Part shown: positions 1 to 5,651 of the stretch, in pieces
Position numbering within the stretch: position 1 is the first letter of the stretch
Layout of the letters: every line of letters begins with the position of its first letter
DNA from: Actinomycetes bacterium
GTDB taxonomy: Bacteria; Actinomycetota; Actinomycetes; Actinomycetales; Cellulomonadaceae
Length of the DNA stretch: 8,801 nt
Assembly (NCBI GenBank): GCA_023426865.1
Contig: JAEZBT010000177.1
Span: 1-8,801 of the forward strand
Direction of reading: 5' to 3'
Notes under the pieces: generated by a model
The model's input: the letters and a program-made list of their open reading frames with translations, nothing else
Databases searched by the model: none
Told to the model about the DNA's origin: nothing
Program-made: the position numbers and the translations under genes

Positions 1-226
1 GTACCGTGCCGCGCCCGCGCGCGACGCGGGCGTACGCCAGGGCCGCGGTGGAGCCGGAGTAGACGTACCCGGCGTGCGGCACGATGACCGCGCGCGGGAC
101 GAGGGCGTCGGGCGGGGGCGGCGGGACGTCGGCGAGCAGCGCGTCGACGGTGGCGCGGAGCTGGTCCGGGTCGGCCGGGTAGAACCGACCCGCGACGGCG
201 GGTTCACGGACGACGGGCGAACGCAC
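1..226 (-). CDS. amrB: MEMO1 family / AmmeMemoRadiSam system protein B, 5' part only
   Basis: The gene runs off the left edge, so only the first 75 residues are present. Seen: near the N-terminus the motif REPAVAGRFYPADP, and around residues 50-58 the motif PHAGYVYSG. Both are hallmarks of the MEMO1 family (AmmeMemoRadiSam system protein B), related to extradiol-dioxygenase-like folds; His51 of PHAGY corresponds to a conserved putative metal-binding position. The family usually sits beside AMMECR1-domain and radical SAM proteins; its substrate is not firmly established. The GTG start at 224-226 was chosen because an in-frame TGA lies three codons upstream and an AGAGGTGA Shine-Dalgarno-like sequence sits just before it. 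The symbol is the generic one for this family member. The assignment is confident; only completeness is untestable here. Confidence 0.9.
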   Translation of the reverse strand, partial: MRSPVVREPAVAGRFYPADPDQLRATVDALLADVPPPPPDALVPRAVIVPHAGYVYSGSTAALAYARVARGRGTV

Positions 227-313
227 GGGGCATCACCTCTACGGGTCCAGCGTAGTTGCGTGCGGGGCCGCCGGAGAGGGCGCAGCGCGACTCGTCGGGG
301 GTCGCGGGTGACC

Positions 314-664
314 TCAGGAGAAGACGATCAGCACGCCGAGAACGCCCGCGACGACGCCGCACCATGCCCAGACGATTCCCGTCGGGTGGCTCCGCCGCGC
401 CCAGCCGACGCCCCAGGCCACCACGCCGGCGAGCGCGAGCAGGACCGGCACCATCGCCATTGCCCGCGCGGAGCCGCAGTCGGACGGGTCGAAGTCGTCG
501 GTGCACATCGAGGAGTAGCCCGTGGCGAGGAGCGAGAGGAAACCCCCGACGACCAGCCCGAGCCCGACGAGCAGGCCCGTGAAGACGAACAGGCCCGTCG
601 GCGTCCGGTACGGCGCGGAGTCCGGGATGACCGGCCCGTCCCAGACCTTGCGGTCGTCGTCCAT
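314..664 (-). CDS. small three-helix membrane protein, unknown function
   Basis: A 116-residue protein. Seen: an acidic, probably cytoplasmic N-terminus (MDDDRKVWDG), then hydrophobic segments at about residues 24-48, 68-88 and 96-115. The loop between helices 1 and 2 holds Cys54 and Cys63 and several Asp residues, which would fit an extracytoplasmic loop with a possible disulfide. No enzymatic motif is visible. The ATG at 664 was preferred over an in-frame start 54 bp upstream because a GGAGG sequence lies 7 nt before it. It is oriented like the MEMO1-family gene, with 87 bp between them, so co-transcription is possible but not shown. High confidence that it is a real gene; function unknown. 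Confidence 0.8.
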   Translation of the reverse strand: MDDDRKVWDGPVIPDSAPYRTPTGLFVFTGLLVGLGLVVGGFLSLLATGYSSMCTDDFDPSDCGSARAMAMVPVLLALAGVVAWGVGWARRSHPTGIVWAWCGVVAGVLGVLIVFS

Positions 665-671
665 CCCGCCC

Positions 672-676
672 CCTCC
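672..676 (-). promoter_or_regulatory. ribosome binding site deciding the start of the small membrane protein
   Basis: On the minus strand this reads GGAGG, 7 nt before the ATG at 664. It supports the shorter 116-residue protein over the start 18 codons upstream. Confidence 0.65.
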
Positions 677-767
677 GTCATGCCGAGGCGGTCGAGGACC
701 GACGACGCCCGGGGGCATCCTCCCGCAGGTCAGGTGCTCGAGGTGGGCGTTCAGCGCCCGGGTGCGG

Positions 768-957
768 TCAGAGCTGGTGGACCTGCTCGGGGGTCAGCGC
801 GTCGATGACCAGACGGCGCGCCTCGCGCACGTGGCCGGGCGCCGCCGTCTCCAGGTAGGTCATGCTGTCGTCCGTCAGCTCCAGCTCCGTGCACCGCGTC
901 TCGTCGGTGACCACGCGTCGGCGGACCAGCCCGCGCTCCTCGAGCCGCCCGGGCGCG
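768..957 (-). pseudogene. MarR-family transcriptional regulator, C-terminal remnant
   Basis: The readable part encodes about 62 residues matching the wing and C-terminal dimerisation helix of MarR regulators: LEERGLVRR, then a Thr-Asp/Arg wing region, then an LTDDS...LETAAPGHVREARRLVIDALTPEQ-type stretch. Known of the family: members are about 140-160 residues, with a recognition helix before the LEERGLV segment. Here that helix and the whole N-terminus are missing. The frame instead runs into DNA that reads as coding sequence on the opposite strand. The protein also stops right after VHQL, where MarR proteins usually continue for another ten or so residues. No start codon with a ribosome binding site is seen at the break. 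I therefore call it a 5'-deleted pseudogene. The 5' boundary is approximate. Confidence 0.7.
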
Positions 958-1176
958 CCCCGCGAGGGCTGGGACCACAACACCGCCTACCTGCGCCGGA
1001 TCGTCGGGGACCTCTGGGACGCGGAACTGACCGTCGTCGAGCGCGAGCTGACCCTGGCCGGCGTCAACCCCGCGATGGACGCGTTCATCGAGGCCGCGGA
1101 GCTCCTGCACAAGGCGGCCCAGGAAGCCGCGTACGAGGCGGGCGGGCACGCGGCCTCGCGCGTCGGCGCGCGGTAG
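958..1176 (+). pseudogene. 5'-truncated remnant of an unidentified gene
   Basis: From about 958 the plus strand has strongly coding composition (nearly all codons end in G or C) and a natural-looking helical protein: WDHNTAYLRRIVGDLW, then VERELTLAGVNP, then a helix rich in Glu/Ala, ending at a TAG at 1174-1176. Upstream of 958 the same frame is only the antisense of the MarR remnant, and the next in-frame ATG (1075) lies deep inside the coding-like part. The gene has therefore probably lost its 5' end at the same break as the MarR remnant. I do not recognise the family. The alternative is a short real gene starting at a GTG inside the MarR remnant, which seems unlikely. Confidence 0.5.
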
Positions 1177-1213
1177 CCGGGCGAGGTCGGGCCGTACGCT
1201 TGCCCCGCACGGA

Positions 1214-1223
1214 CGGACGTCCG
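1214..1223. repeat. perfect 10-bp palindrome in the tRNA leader
   Basis: CGGACGTCCG lies 6 nt before the mature 5' end of tRNA-Lys, between a possible -10 hexamer (TACGCT, 1195-1200) and the tRNA. It may form a small hairpin in the precursor leader; it may equally be chance in GC-rich DNA. Confidence 0.3.
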
Positions 1224-1229
1224 CGCGTC

Positions 1230-1305
1230 GGGCCTCTAGCTCAACTGGCAGAGCAGCGGACTTTTAATCCGCGGGTTGTGGGTTCGATCCCCACGGGGCC
1301 CACCA
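1230..1305 (+). tRNA. tRNA-Lys (anticodon UUU)
   Basis: A complete cloverleaf can be folded by hand. The acceptor stem GGGCCTC pairs with GGGGCCC (one G-U), followed by discriminator A and an encoded CCA at 1303-1305. The anticodon stem GCGGA/TCCGC encloses the loop CTTTTAA, with anticodon TTT at 1263-1265. The T stem GTGGG/CCCAC encloses TTCGATC. The tRNA is intact, as expected when a tyrosine integrase inserts an element at a tRNA 3' end and the attachment core rebuilds that end. Confidence 0.97.
1278..1305 (+). other. probable attL core (tRNA-Lys 3' end) of the integrated element
   Basis: Inferred, not directly proven. Tyrosine integrases commonly recombine in the T-arm/acceptor half of a tRNA gene. 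Here the tRNA is followed directly by a segment carrying a tyrosine integrase, an excisionase-like protein and a Prim-Pol protein. The expected direct repeat of this tRNA 3' segment (attR) does not occur elsewhere in the window, so the other end must lie beyond 8801 or the element is decayed. The exact core length cannot be set. Confidence 0.4.
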
Positions 1306-1334
1306 CGGTGTTTGTGCAGGTCACAGGCTTGCGC

Positions 1335-1355
1335 CCGGGTCTGGCGGAGGCCCGG
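1335..1355 (+). terminator. GC-rich hairpin after tRNA-Lys
   Basis: CCGGGTCT and AGGCCCGG form an 8-bp stem (one G-U pair) around a 5-nt loop, 30 bp past the tRNA. No T-tract follows, so it is at best a weak terminator; it could instead be part of the recombination site region. Confidence 0.3.
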
Positions 1356-1375
1356 ATCGGCGGTCATCTGGGCCG

Positions 1376-1396
1376 CTAGTCCGCATCTAGTCCGCA
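1376..1396. repeat. tandem 10-bp direct repeat, candidate integrase arm-type site
   Basis: The 10-mer CTAGTCCGCA occurs at 1376-1385 and again at 1387-1396, with a 1-bp spacer, giving an 11-bp period of about one helical turn. It lies 71 bp inside the element from the tRNA end. Known: lambda-type integrases and excisionases bind short repeated arm sites flanking the core. The CTAG-containing 10-mer was not seen elsewhere in this CTAG-poor, GC-rich sequence. Assignment to the integrase or to one of the HTH proteins is inference. Confidence 0.5.
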
Positions 1397-1482
1397 CTTG
1401 GATCGCAACGGCCGTCCGCGCATGGCCGGACGCTGGGAGTCGGCGGCACCAGAAGGGCGCTCGCCTTCGCGAGGTCGGTGCT

Positions 1483-2211
1483 TCACCAGCTTGGGAGGCG
1501 GTTCCGTGCGGAGCGCCCTCCCCGCACCCGCACGGTCAACTCGCGCCACGGAGACCTGTCGTCCGACCAGTCCAGCCACACGCTCACGTCAGCGACGTCG
1601 TCGAACGGTTCGACGGCCCAGTGCATGTCCGGCCGCGGTGCACCTGAGGAGCCGTGTGGCAGTCGGCACGTGAGCACGAGGGCTGTGCGGGCGCTGCGTG
1701 CCACCTCACGTAGCCACCGGGCGCCGGCCAGCCGCTGCTCTCTGGTGTGGCTCCAGTGTTCAGGGCGCCACATCTCGTCCCACGTGTCGAGTACAACGAC
1801 GTCGGCGCGCTCGCAGTCACCGTCCCAGGAGTCGTCGCCGAGGTCCGGGAGCGGAAGCCACGAAGCCAGACGAGGCATTGCCAGCGGAGTCTGAGATTGG
1901 GTCTGGCCGAAGCGGCGCGCGATCTGCTGCGCCTGACGCGCCAGGGAGCGGCTCGGGACGTGGCCGTTGGCGAGGATCACGGTGCCGCTCGCTGCAGCTG
2001 CGGTCGCGAGCCTCGCGGCGAGAGTCGTCACCCCGACGCCCGTCGCACCCAGGACCGTCCAGACGGAACCGGGCGCAACCCCGCCGGTCACTTGGTCGAT
2101 CCACTCGACGCCCGTCGACAGCGAGGGTGGGCCCGGGGCCACGAGCAGGTCGTCGACGCTGTACGACAAGCCGCCCGCGACCATGGGGCCGTCGAAGTGG
2201 AGGGACGTCAC
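1483..2211 (-). CDS. RecA/DnaB-like ATPase with degenerate Walker A
   Basis: A 242-residue protein. Seen: LSTGVEWIDQVTGG at residues 31-44 and APGSVWTVLGATG after it, the typical lead-in to the P-loop in RecA/DnaB-helicase-type ATPases. The Walker A region (residues 55-63) reads GATGVGVTT, so the conserved lysine is valine (GTG codon at 2029-2031). A Walker B strand, ADVVVLDTWDE, is at about 136-146. A late strand, ARTALVLTCRLPHG, resembles the sensor strand of this fold. The GTG start at 2211 gives the longest plausible protein; an ATG at codon 10 is an alternative. It is the cargo gene nearest attL, divergent from the DUF6308-like gene. It may be a non-hydrolysing or regulatory relative of replicative helicases or loaders. 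Fold fairly secure, role unknown. Confidence 0.7.
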   Translation of the reverse strand: MTSLHFDGPMVAGGLSYSVDDLLVAPGPPSLSTGVEWIDQVTGGVAPGSVWTVLGATGVGVTTLAARLATAAAASGTVILANGHVPSRSLARQAQQIARRFGQTQSQTPLAMPRLASWLPLPDLGDDSWDGDCERADVVVLDTWDEMWRPEHWSHTREQRLAGARWLREVARSARTALVLTCRLPHGSSGAPRPDMHWAVEPFDDVADVSVWLDWSDDRSPWRELTVRVRGGRSARNRLPSW

Positions 2212-2292
2212 GGCGATGACCGTCCCACCGCCCGCCGACAGTTCACTCGATCAGCGGCACCGCCTCACCCCGGCCGCGGGGACACTTGCGCC

Positions 2293-3024
2293 ATGAACGC
2301 GCCCGCCTCACCCCAGCGCCACGACGTGCCCGATGACTGGCCGGCGCTCGACGCCGCCGTCCGGGACCAAGCGATCGCCCAGGCACTCGAGGCACTCTCG
2401 GGGGAGTCGCGGGCCGGGGCGGTTCAGAGGCTCGTCTCCTACTACGCGGTGGACGGCAACTACGCGGGCGCCAGCTTCGCGACCCTCCCGCCGGTCCAGC
2501 CGAGCGCCATCACTGCCACCGACCTGCACGCCACGTCCCTGCTCAGTGTCGACGTGGGACCGGGAGCGACAAGACGACTGCTGAACCCGTCGCCCGATCG
2601 AGATCGCGCGGTCGCGGTGCTGGGCAACCTGCCCGAGATCAACCTCGCCGACGCCGGCGCGGAGGTTCTCATCTCGATGGAGGAGTTCTATCGCTGGGTG
2701 AAGGGCGCGCTCTCCTCGCCGGCCGCCAAGGACCCGAATCCGTGGGTCACGGCAAGCAAGGTGTGTGCTCGCAAGCGCCCGCATCTGTTCCCAGTTCGGG
2801 ATCGGAACGTGTGCGCCTTCTTGGGGGTCTTGGGGCTGAAGGACTTCCGGCTGGACTGGCTCGTGTTCCGCGAACTGGTGCGGAGTCCTGATGTCGCGCA
2901 GGAACTCGCACTCCTGCCCGCCCGGGTGCTGGCGGCCGCGGGCGAGCGCGCCGTCGTGATCGACGAGTCACCCCTGAGGCTGCTCGATGCGGCGCTGTGG
3001 ACCCACACGGTCTGGACGGACTAG
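2293..3024 (+). CDS. DUF6308-like conserved protein
   Basis: A 243-residue protein with no membrane segment or signal peptide. Seen: a YYAVDGNYAGASF segment (about residues 56-68), ITATDLHATSLLSV (about 75-88), and a Trp-containing WVTASKVCARKRPHLFPVRD stretch near residue 160. This pattern recalls the actinobacterial DUF6308 family; I recognise it from memory and could not search for it. No function is established. The ATG at 2293 follows an 81-bp gap shared with the divergent ATPase gene, and no strong Shine-Dalgarno is visible, so the transcript could be leaderless or weakly translated. The frame stays open far upstream (from 1747), but that part is antisense to the ATPase and lacks coding character. 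It ends 65 bp before the convergent small HTH gene. Confidence 0.75.
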   Translation: MNAPASPQRHDVPDDWPALDAAVRDQAIAQALEALSGESRAGAVQRLVSYYAVDGNYAGASFATLPPVQPSAITATDLHATSLLSVDVGPGATRRLLNPSPDRDRAVAVLGNLPEINLADAGAEVLISMEEFYRWVKGALSSPAAKDPNPWVTASKVCARKRPHLFPVRDRNVCAFLGVLGLKDFRLDWLVFRELVRSPDVAQELALLPARVLAAAGERAVVIDESPLRLLDAALWTHTVWTD

Positions 3025-3089
3025 CCAGCCCAGCGTTGCCCGACCCCTGGACGTCGCGCCGAGGCTGCGCGGCTCGCTTTCCTCAGCGG

Positions 3090-3254
3090 CTAGGACCCGA
3101 AGCGACTCCGGACCTGAGCCGCCTGGTCTGCCGAGAGCTGCCAGCGCGCGTAGGGGATGCTCTGCCACCCCTGCTCCCTCGGCCAGTGGCGGATGCGCCG
3201 CGCACTGACGCCGAGCTCGCGCGCCAGCTCGGTGGGGGTGACGGTCTGCTCCAT
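3090..3254 (-). CDS. small helix-turn-helix DNA-binding protein (54 aa)
   Basis: The whole protein is one HTH unit. TPTELARELGVSARRIRHWPREQ at about residues 6-28 is a classic helix-turn-helix (ELARELGVS-x-RRIRHWL type), followed by a short basic/aromatic segment and a C-terminal helix (DQAAQVRSRF). It could be a repressor, an excisionase-like factor or an antitoxin-like DNA binder. The start was set at the ATG at 3252-3254, where family-like sequence begins; the open frame continues 60 codons upstream without coding character. There is no Shine-Dalgarno at normal spacing, but TATCGT lies 6 nt before the ATG, so a leaderless transcript is possible. Same strand as the kinase gene, 130 bp downstream of it. 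Confidence 0.7.
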   Translation of the reverse strand: MEQTVTPTELARELGVSARRIRHWPREQGWQSIPYARWQLSADQAAQVRSRFGS

Positions 3255-3302
3255 GCAACGACGATACGGCGAGCCTCCCGAGCTGCGGCAGGGGTCGGCG
3301 GT

Positions 3303-3327
3303 GCCCTGCGGGCAGACTGCTGAGCAG
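3303..3327. repeat. two short inverted repeats between kinase and small HTH gene
   Basis: GCCC-TGC-GGGC (3303-3313) is followed by the hyphenated palindrome CTGCTGAGCAG (3317-3327). They lie 49-73 bp upstream of the HTH start and downstream of the kinase stop. They could be an operator for the HTH protein or weak stem-loops ending the kinase transcript. Neither role is proven. Confidence 0.3.
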
Positions 3328-3384
3328 CCAACAGCGGCCCATCGACCGACTGGATGGCGAACGGCGTCGCGCGGTCTGCGAGTC

Positions 3385-4554
3385 CTAGGCCGTTGGCTGC
3401 ACCGACGGCGCTTCCAGCCGCTCCACATCTGCAATTACTTCAGCGACGGTCTGATAACGAAGCCCCAGGTCGTTGATCGCGCACTTGTGGATAATCCTTC
3501 CCACGTCATCGCTGGCCGGCGGCAGAGACTCTCGGCCCTTGAAGATGTACGCAAGGACCCAGGCAATCGTGTACACCTCGTTAACGACCGCGTAGTCCTT
3601 GAAGGACTCCAGCATCGGGTCGACGAGCGTACCCTTCATCTCGGTCTGCGTCCGCGTGAACTCTTTCGACTGATCCTTCACGAGACCGAAGTCCGAGAGC
3701 TTAACCAGCACGGCGCCAGCGTCGAACACCTTCAGAAGCACGTTCTGAAGGCTGATGTCGCGGTGCAGGAGGCCCTGGTGATGTAGGAAGTTGATGCCGT
3801 ACAGGAACTGCAGGGCGATGCGCTTCCGAGCGGCGAAGGACAGAGTCGAGTTTTTCCGGCTGACGTACTCACGCAGCGTCGTGTCGCAGTACTCCATCCG
3901 GTACTCATTGAGCGTCGCGTCGTACCTGTAGACCTCCACCACGTACGGGTAGCTCAAGCCCTTAAGGACCTCATACTCCTGCTTGAACCGCTCAAGGTCC
4001 CGCCCACCAAGACCCCTCTTCGCTCGCTTCACCGCGAACTGGATGCCGTAGTCGGGATCAAGGTATGAGTACACGTGGGCATAGGAACCGCTCCCCACCA
4101 TCTTGAGTGGCACCGGCTTCGGCTGCTTCTCAAGCCTGATGTTGGACGCTGCGTAAACGAAGACCGGGTCGTAGGTGACGACTCGAATTGGATCGAAGTC
4201 GTCCGGCACGTGACTTCCGCCGCTCGGCGATAGCCAGGGCCGGCACCGTTCCAGCGCGTCTTCATACGGGCCGATCAACTCGACCTCACGGCCGGAACGA
4301 TTCAGAAGGTGAAGTTCGGCCTCGATGTCGTCTATGAGCGTCAGCAAGTCCCGGCTGTTGTCTGCCCAGTAGTGATGCGTGGACTTCGCGCGGCCATTGA
4401 TAGCAGTGAAGTGGTCGTTCAGCCGCTTGTGGAGAACTGCGAACATGTGGCCCCACTCGGGGTCGTCGTACAAGCGGGCAAAGCTCCGCGCAGTCGGCAG
4501 GGCCTCGTACTTCTCCCGAAGGTCGGCCAGCATCAGCTCCATCGGGTCGGTCAC
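3385..4554 (-). CDS. eukaryotic-type protein kinase with novel N-terminal region
   Basis: A 389-residue cytoplasmic protein; no membrane segment or PASTA-type sensor, unlike PknB-class kinases. The kinase domain (about 150-380) has the glycine loop VGSGSYAHV (153-161), the ATP lysine K176 in FAVK, a helix-C glutamate (E193 or E195), HRDISLQN with catalytic D266 and N271, and DFG at 288-290. All core catalytic residues are present, so activity is expected. Atypical points: Ser268 replaces the usual catalytic-loop Lys, the APE motif is unrecognisable after GTLVDP, and Glu replaces the helix-F Asp. Residues 1-150 match no domain I know; they are charged and aromatic-rich. The GTG start at 4554 has GGGGG 5-8 nt upstream; an ATG at codon 5 is possible. 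Two 60-nt samples (3841-3900, 4081-4140) are 58% GC, well below the neighbours, suggesting separate acquisition. Role unknown; defence is a guess. Confidence 0.88.
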   Translation of the reverse strand: MTDPMELMLADLREKYEALPTARSFARLYDDPEWGHMFAVLHKRLNDHFTAINGRAKSTHHYWADNSRDLLTLIDDIEAELHLLNRSGREVELIGPYEDALERCRPWLSPSGGSHVPDDFDPIRVVTYDPVFVYAASNIRLEKQPKPVPLKMVGSGSYAHVYSYLDPDYGIQFAVKRAKRGLGGRDLERFKQEYEVLKGLSYPYVVEVYRYDATLNEYRMEYCDTTLREYVSRKNSTLSFAARKRIALQFLYGINFLHHQGLLHRDISLQNVLLKVFDAGAVLVKLSDFGLVKDQSKEFTRTQTEMKGTLVDPMLESFKDYAVVNEVYTIAWVLAYIFKGRESLPPASDDVGRIIHKCAINDLGLRYQTVAEVIADVERLEAPSVQPTA

Positions 4555-4697
4555 CGCATCCCCCGCTCACTCAGGCGTCGCTCCTCGTCATGATCGCATC
4601 GCAGCCCGACATCGCAGGCGGCTTTGGATGACAAGCGCACGATCGAGGAGCCCGGACGGGTCGACGGGGTTCGGCCGGCAGACAGTGGGGGGCGTTC
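4555..4697. promoter_or_regulatory. divergent control region between kinase and unknown gene
   Basis: This 143-bp region must hold the promoters for both divergent genes. It contains a perfect 8-bp inverted repeat, GCTCCTCG (4580-4587) and CGAGGAGC (4644-4651). Between the arms is a direct repeat, CATCGCAG, at 4597-4604 and 4610-4617 (13-bp period). This arrangement fits an operator for shared regulation of the pair. No convincing -10/-35 pairs could be set by eye. Confidence 0.45.
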
Positions 4698-5270
4698 ATG
4701 TCGGGAGAGCGTGGGACGGTTCGTTCGAGAGCAAGATCAGAACGGAGCGCAACCGTGGAACCAGCAGAACTGAAGACACGCGCCGCCGCAGTCGCTCAGC
4801 CCATCGAGCGGGCGAACGGTCTGGCATACCGCCCAACGGGCGCGACTCTTGGGGCGCTTGTTTGGGCGCTGGGGGACGAGAAGGTCGAGCTCGTCGCCGC
4901 GAGCCTCGAGCGCGACGCCCCCGCCGGGGAGTCGGTGAGCGGAACGATCGTCATACTGACGGCGTCCCTGGTAGTTCGAGCCGAGCTCGAGCGTGCGTGG
5001 GTTCCGTTCGGACCGCGGCACCCAGACGGTCCGACTGGGGTGTCGGTGGCGCGGCGCTCCTCACTGAGGTCGGTTCGCCTGGAGCTTCCCGACAGCGCCT
5101 CAGGGTCGGGCGGGTCACTCTTCGACGTCCTCGCGGTGCCATGGGGCGCGTCGCTGGTCTTGAACTACGAGGATCTGTCGTCGGACATCGTCTTGAACTG
5201 CAACAACCTGCGTGGTGACACGGCCGAGGAACTCATACAGAGGGTGGTCGCGGACTTGCGGCCACGGTAG
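4698..5270 (+). CDS. unknown protein divergent from the kinase, possible PH-like fold
   Basis: A 190-residue protein, soluble, with no signal peptide. The first 20 residues are Arg/Ser-rich. Then come a helix (ELKTRAAAVAQPIERANGL, about 24-42), alternating beta-strand-like hydrophobic stretches (VSGTIVILTASLVVRAEL at about 80-97; VSVARRSSLRSVRLEL at about 114-129; SLVLNYEDLSSDIVLNC at about 152-168) and a closing helix (AEELIQRVVADL). That strand pattern with a final helix recalls bacterial PH-like domains, but no family is recognised and this is only a fold guess. The ATG at 4698 has a GGGGGG sequence about 6 nt upstream; a GTG at codon 20 is an alternative that would remove the Arg-rich leader. 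It may be a partner or substrate of the kinase, judged from position only. Confidence 0.7.
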   Translation: MSGERGTVRSRARSERSATVEPAELKTRAAAVAQPIERANGLAYRPTGATLGALVWALGDEKVELVAASLERDAPAGESVSGTIVILTASLVVRAELERAWVPFGPRHPDGPTGVSVARRSSLRSVRLELPDSASGSGGSLFDVLAVPWGASLVLNYEDLSSDIVLNCNNLRGDTAEELIQRVVADLRPR

Positions 5271-5324
5271 GTGACCGCGCCTGCTGACCCGGAGGAGGAT
5301 GACCGTCTGAGCCTCGCCGACCCG

Positions 5325-5651
5325 TCAACCACCCGGGCGAGGGTGTGGAGACTCGCGCGAGGCGATGAACTCGTCGATCGCAGCGACCGGGATCTTGCGC
5401 AGACGGCCGATGCGGATCGAGCGGATCTCGCCGGCGGCGATGAACTGGTAGAGCTTGCTGCGGCTGATGCCCAGGATCGCGGCCGCCTCCACGACGCTGA
5501 ACACTCGGCGTTCGTCCGGCTGCAGCGTGATGTTGATGATCGGCTGCTCGACCTCGCGCACCCGTCGGCGCGTCCGTTCGGTGCTCACCGAGGTCACGCG
5601 CACGGGCGTCGGCTTGGCCTTCGGGGCGTCCCCTCGCTTCGGCGGGCTCAT
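5325..5651 (-). CDS. excisionase-family helix-turn-helix protein, downstream of integrase
   Basis: A 108-residue protein with a basic, probably disordered N-terminus (about 1-45) and a MerR-like excisionase (HTH_17-type) domain at about 49-100: FSVVEAAAILGISRSKLYQFIAAGEI followed by the wing IRIGRLRKIPVAAIDEFI. Known of the family: such proteins act as recombination directionality factors or element regulators that bend or bind DNA near att sites. Its ATG overlaps the integrase TGA by four bases (5648-5651), so it is almost surely translated by coupling to the integrase. It is the last gene of the minus-strand operon and converges with the unknown gene ending at 5270. Whether this or the HTH protein upstream of the integrase is the true excisionase is open. 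Confidence 0.85.
   Translation of the reverse strand: MSPPKRGDAPKAKPTPVRVTSVSTERTRRRVREVEQPIINITLQPDERRVFSVVEAAAILGISRSKLYQFIAAGEIRSIRIGRLRKIPVAAIDEFIASRESPHPRPGG

Noticed and set aside
745..759. GGGCG-TTCAG-CGCCC hairpin after the MarR remnant
   Set aside because: A 5-bp stem with no T-tract in very GC-rich DNA; too weak to call a terminator.
522..1379. Open plus-strand frame of 285 codons
   Set aside because: It is antisense to the membrane protein and the MarR remnant and reads through the tRNA gene; composition is that of a shadow frame in high-GC DNA.
1747..2292. Long open frame extending the DUF6308-like gene upstream on the plus strand
   Set aside because: This part is antisense to the ATPase gene, its residues are Arg/Gly/His-rich filler, and recognisable protein starts at the ATG at 2293.
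4552..4562. Minimal ATG-CGG-TGA reading frame overlapping the kinase GTG start
   Set aside because: The ATG directly abuts the G-rich Shine-Dalgarno, leaving no spacing for initiation; most likely chance.
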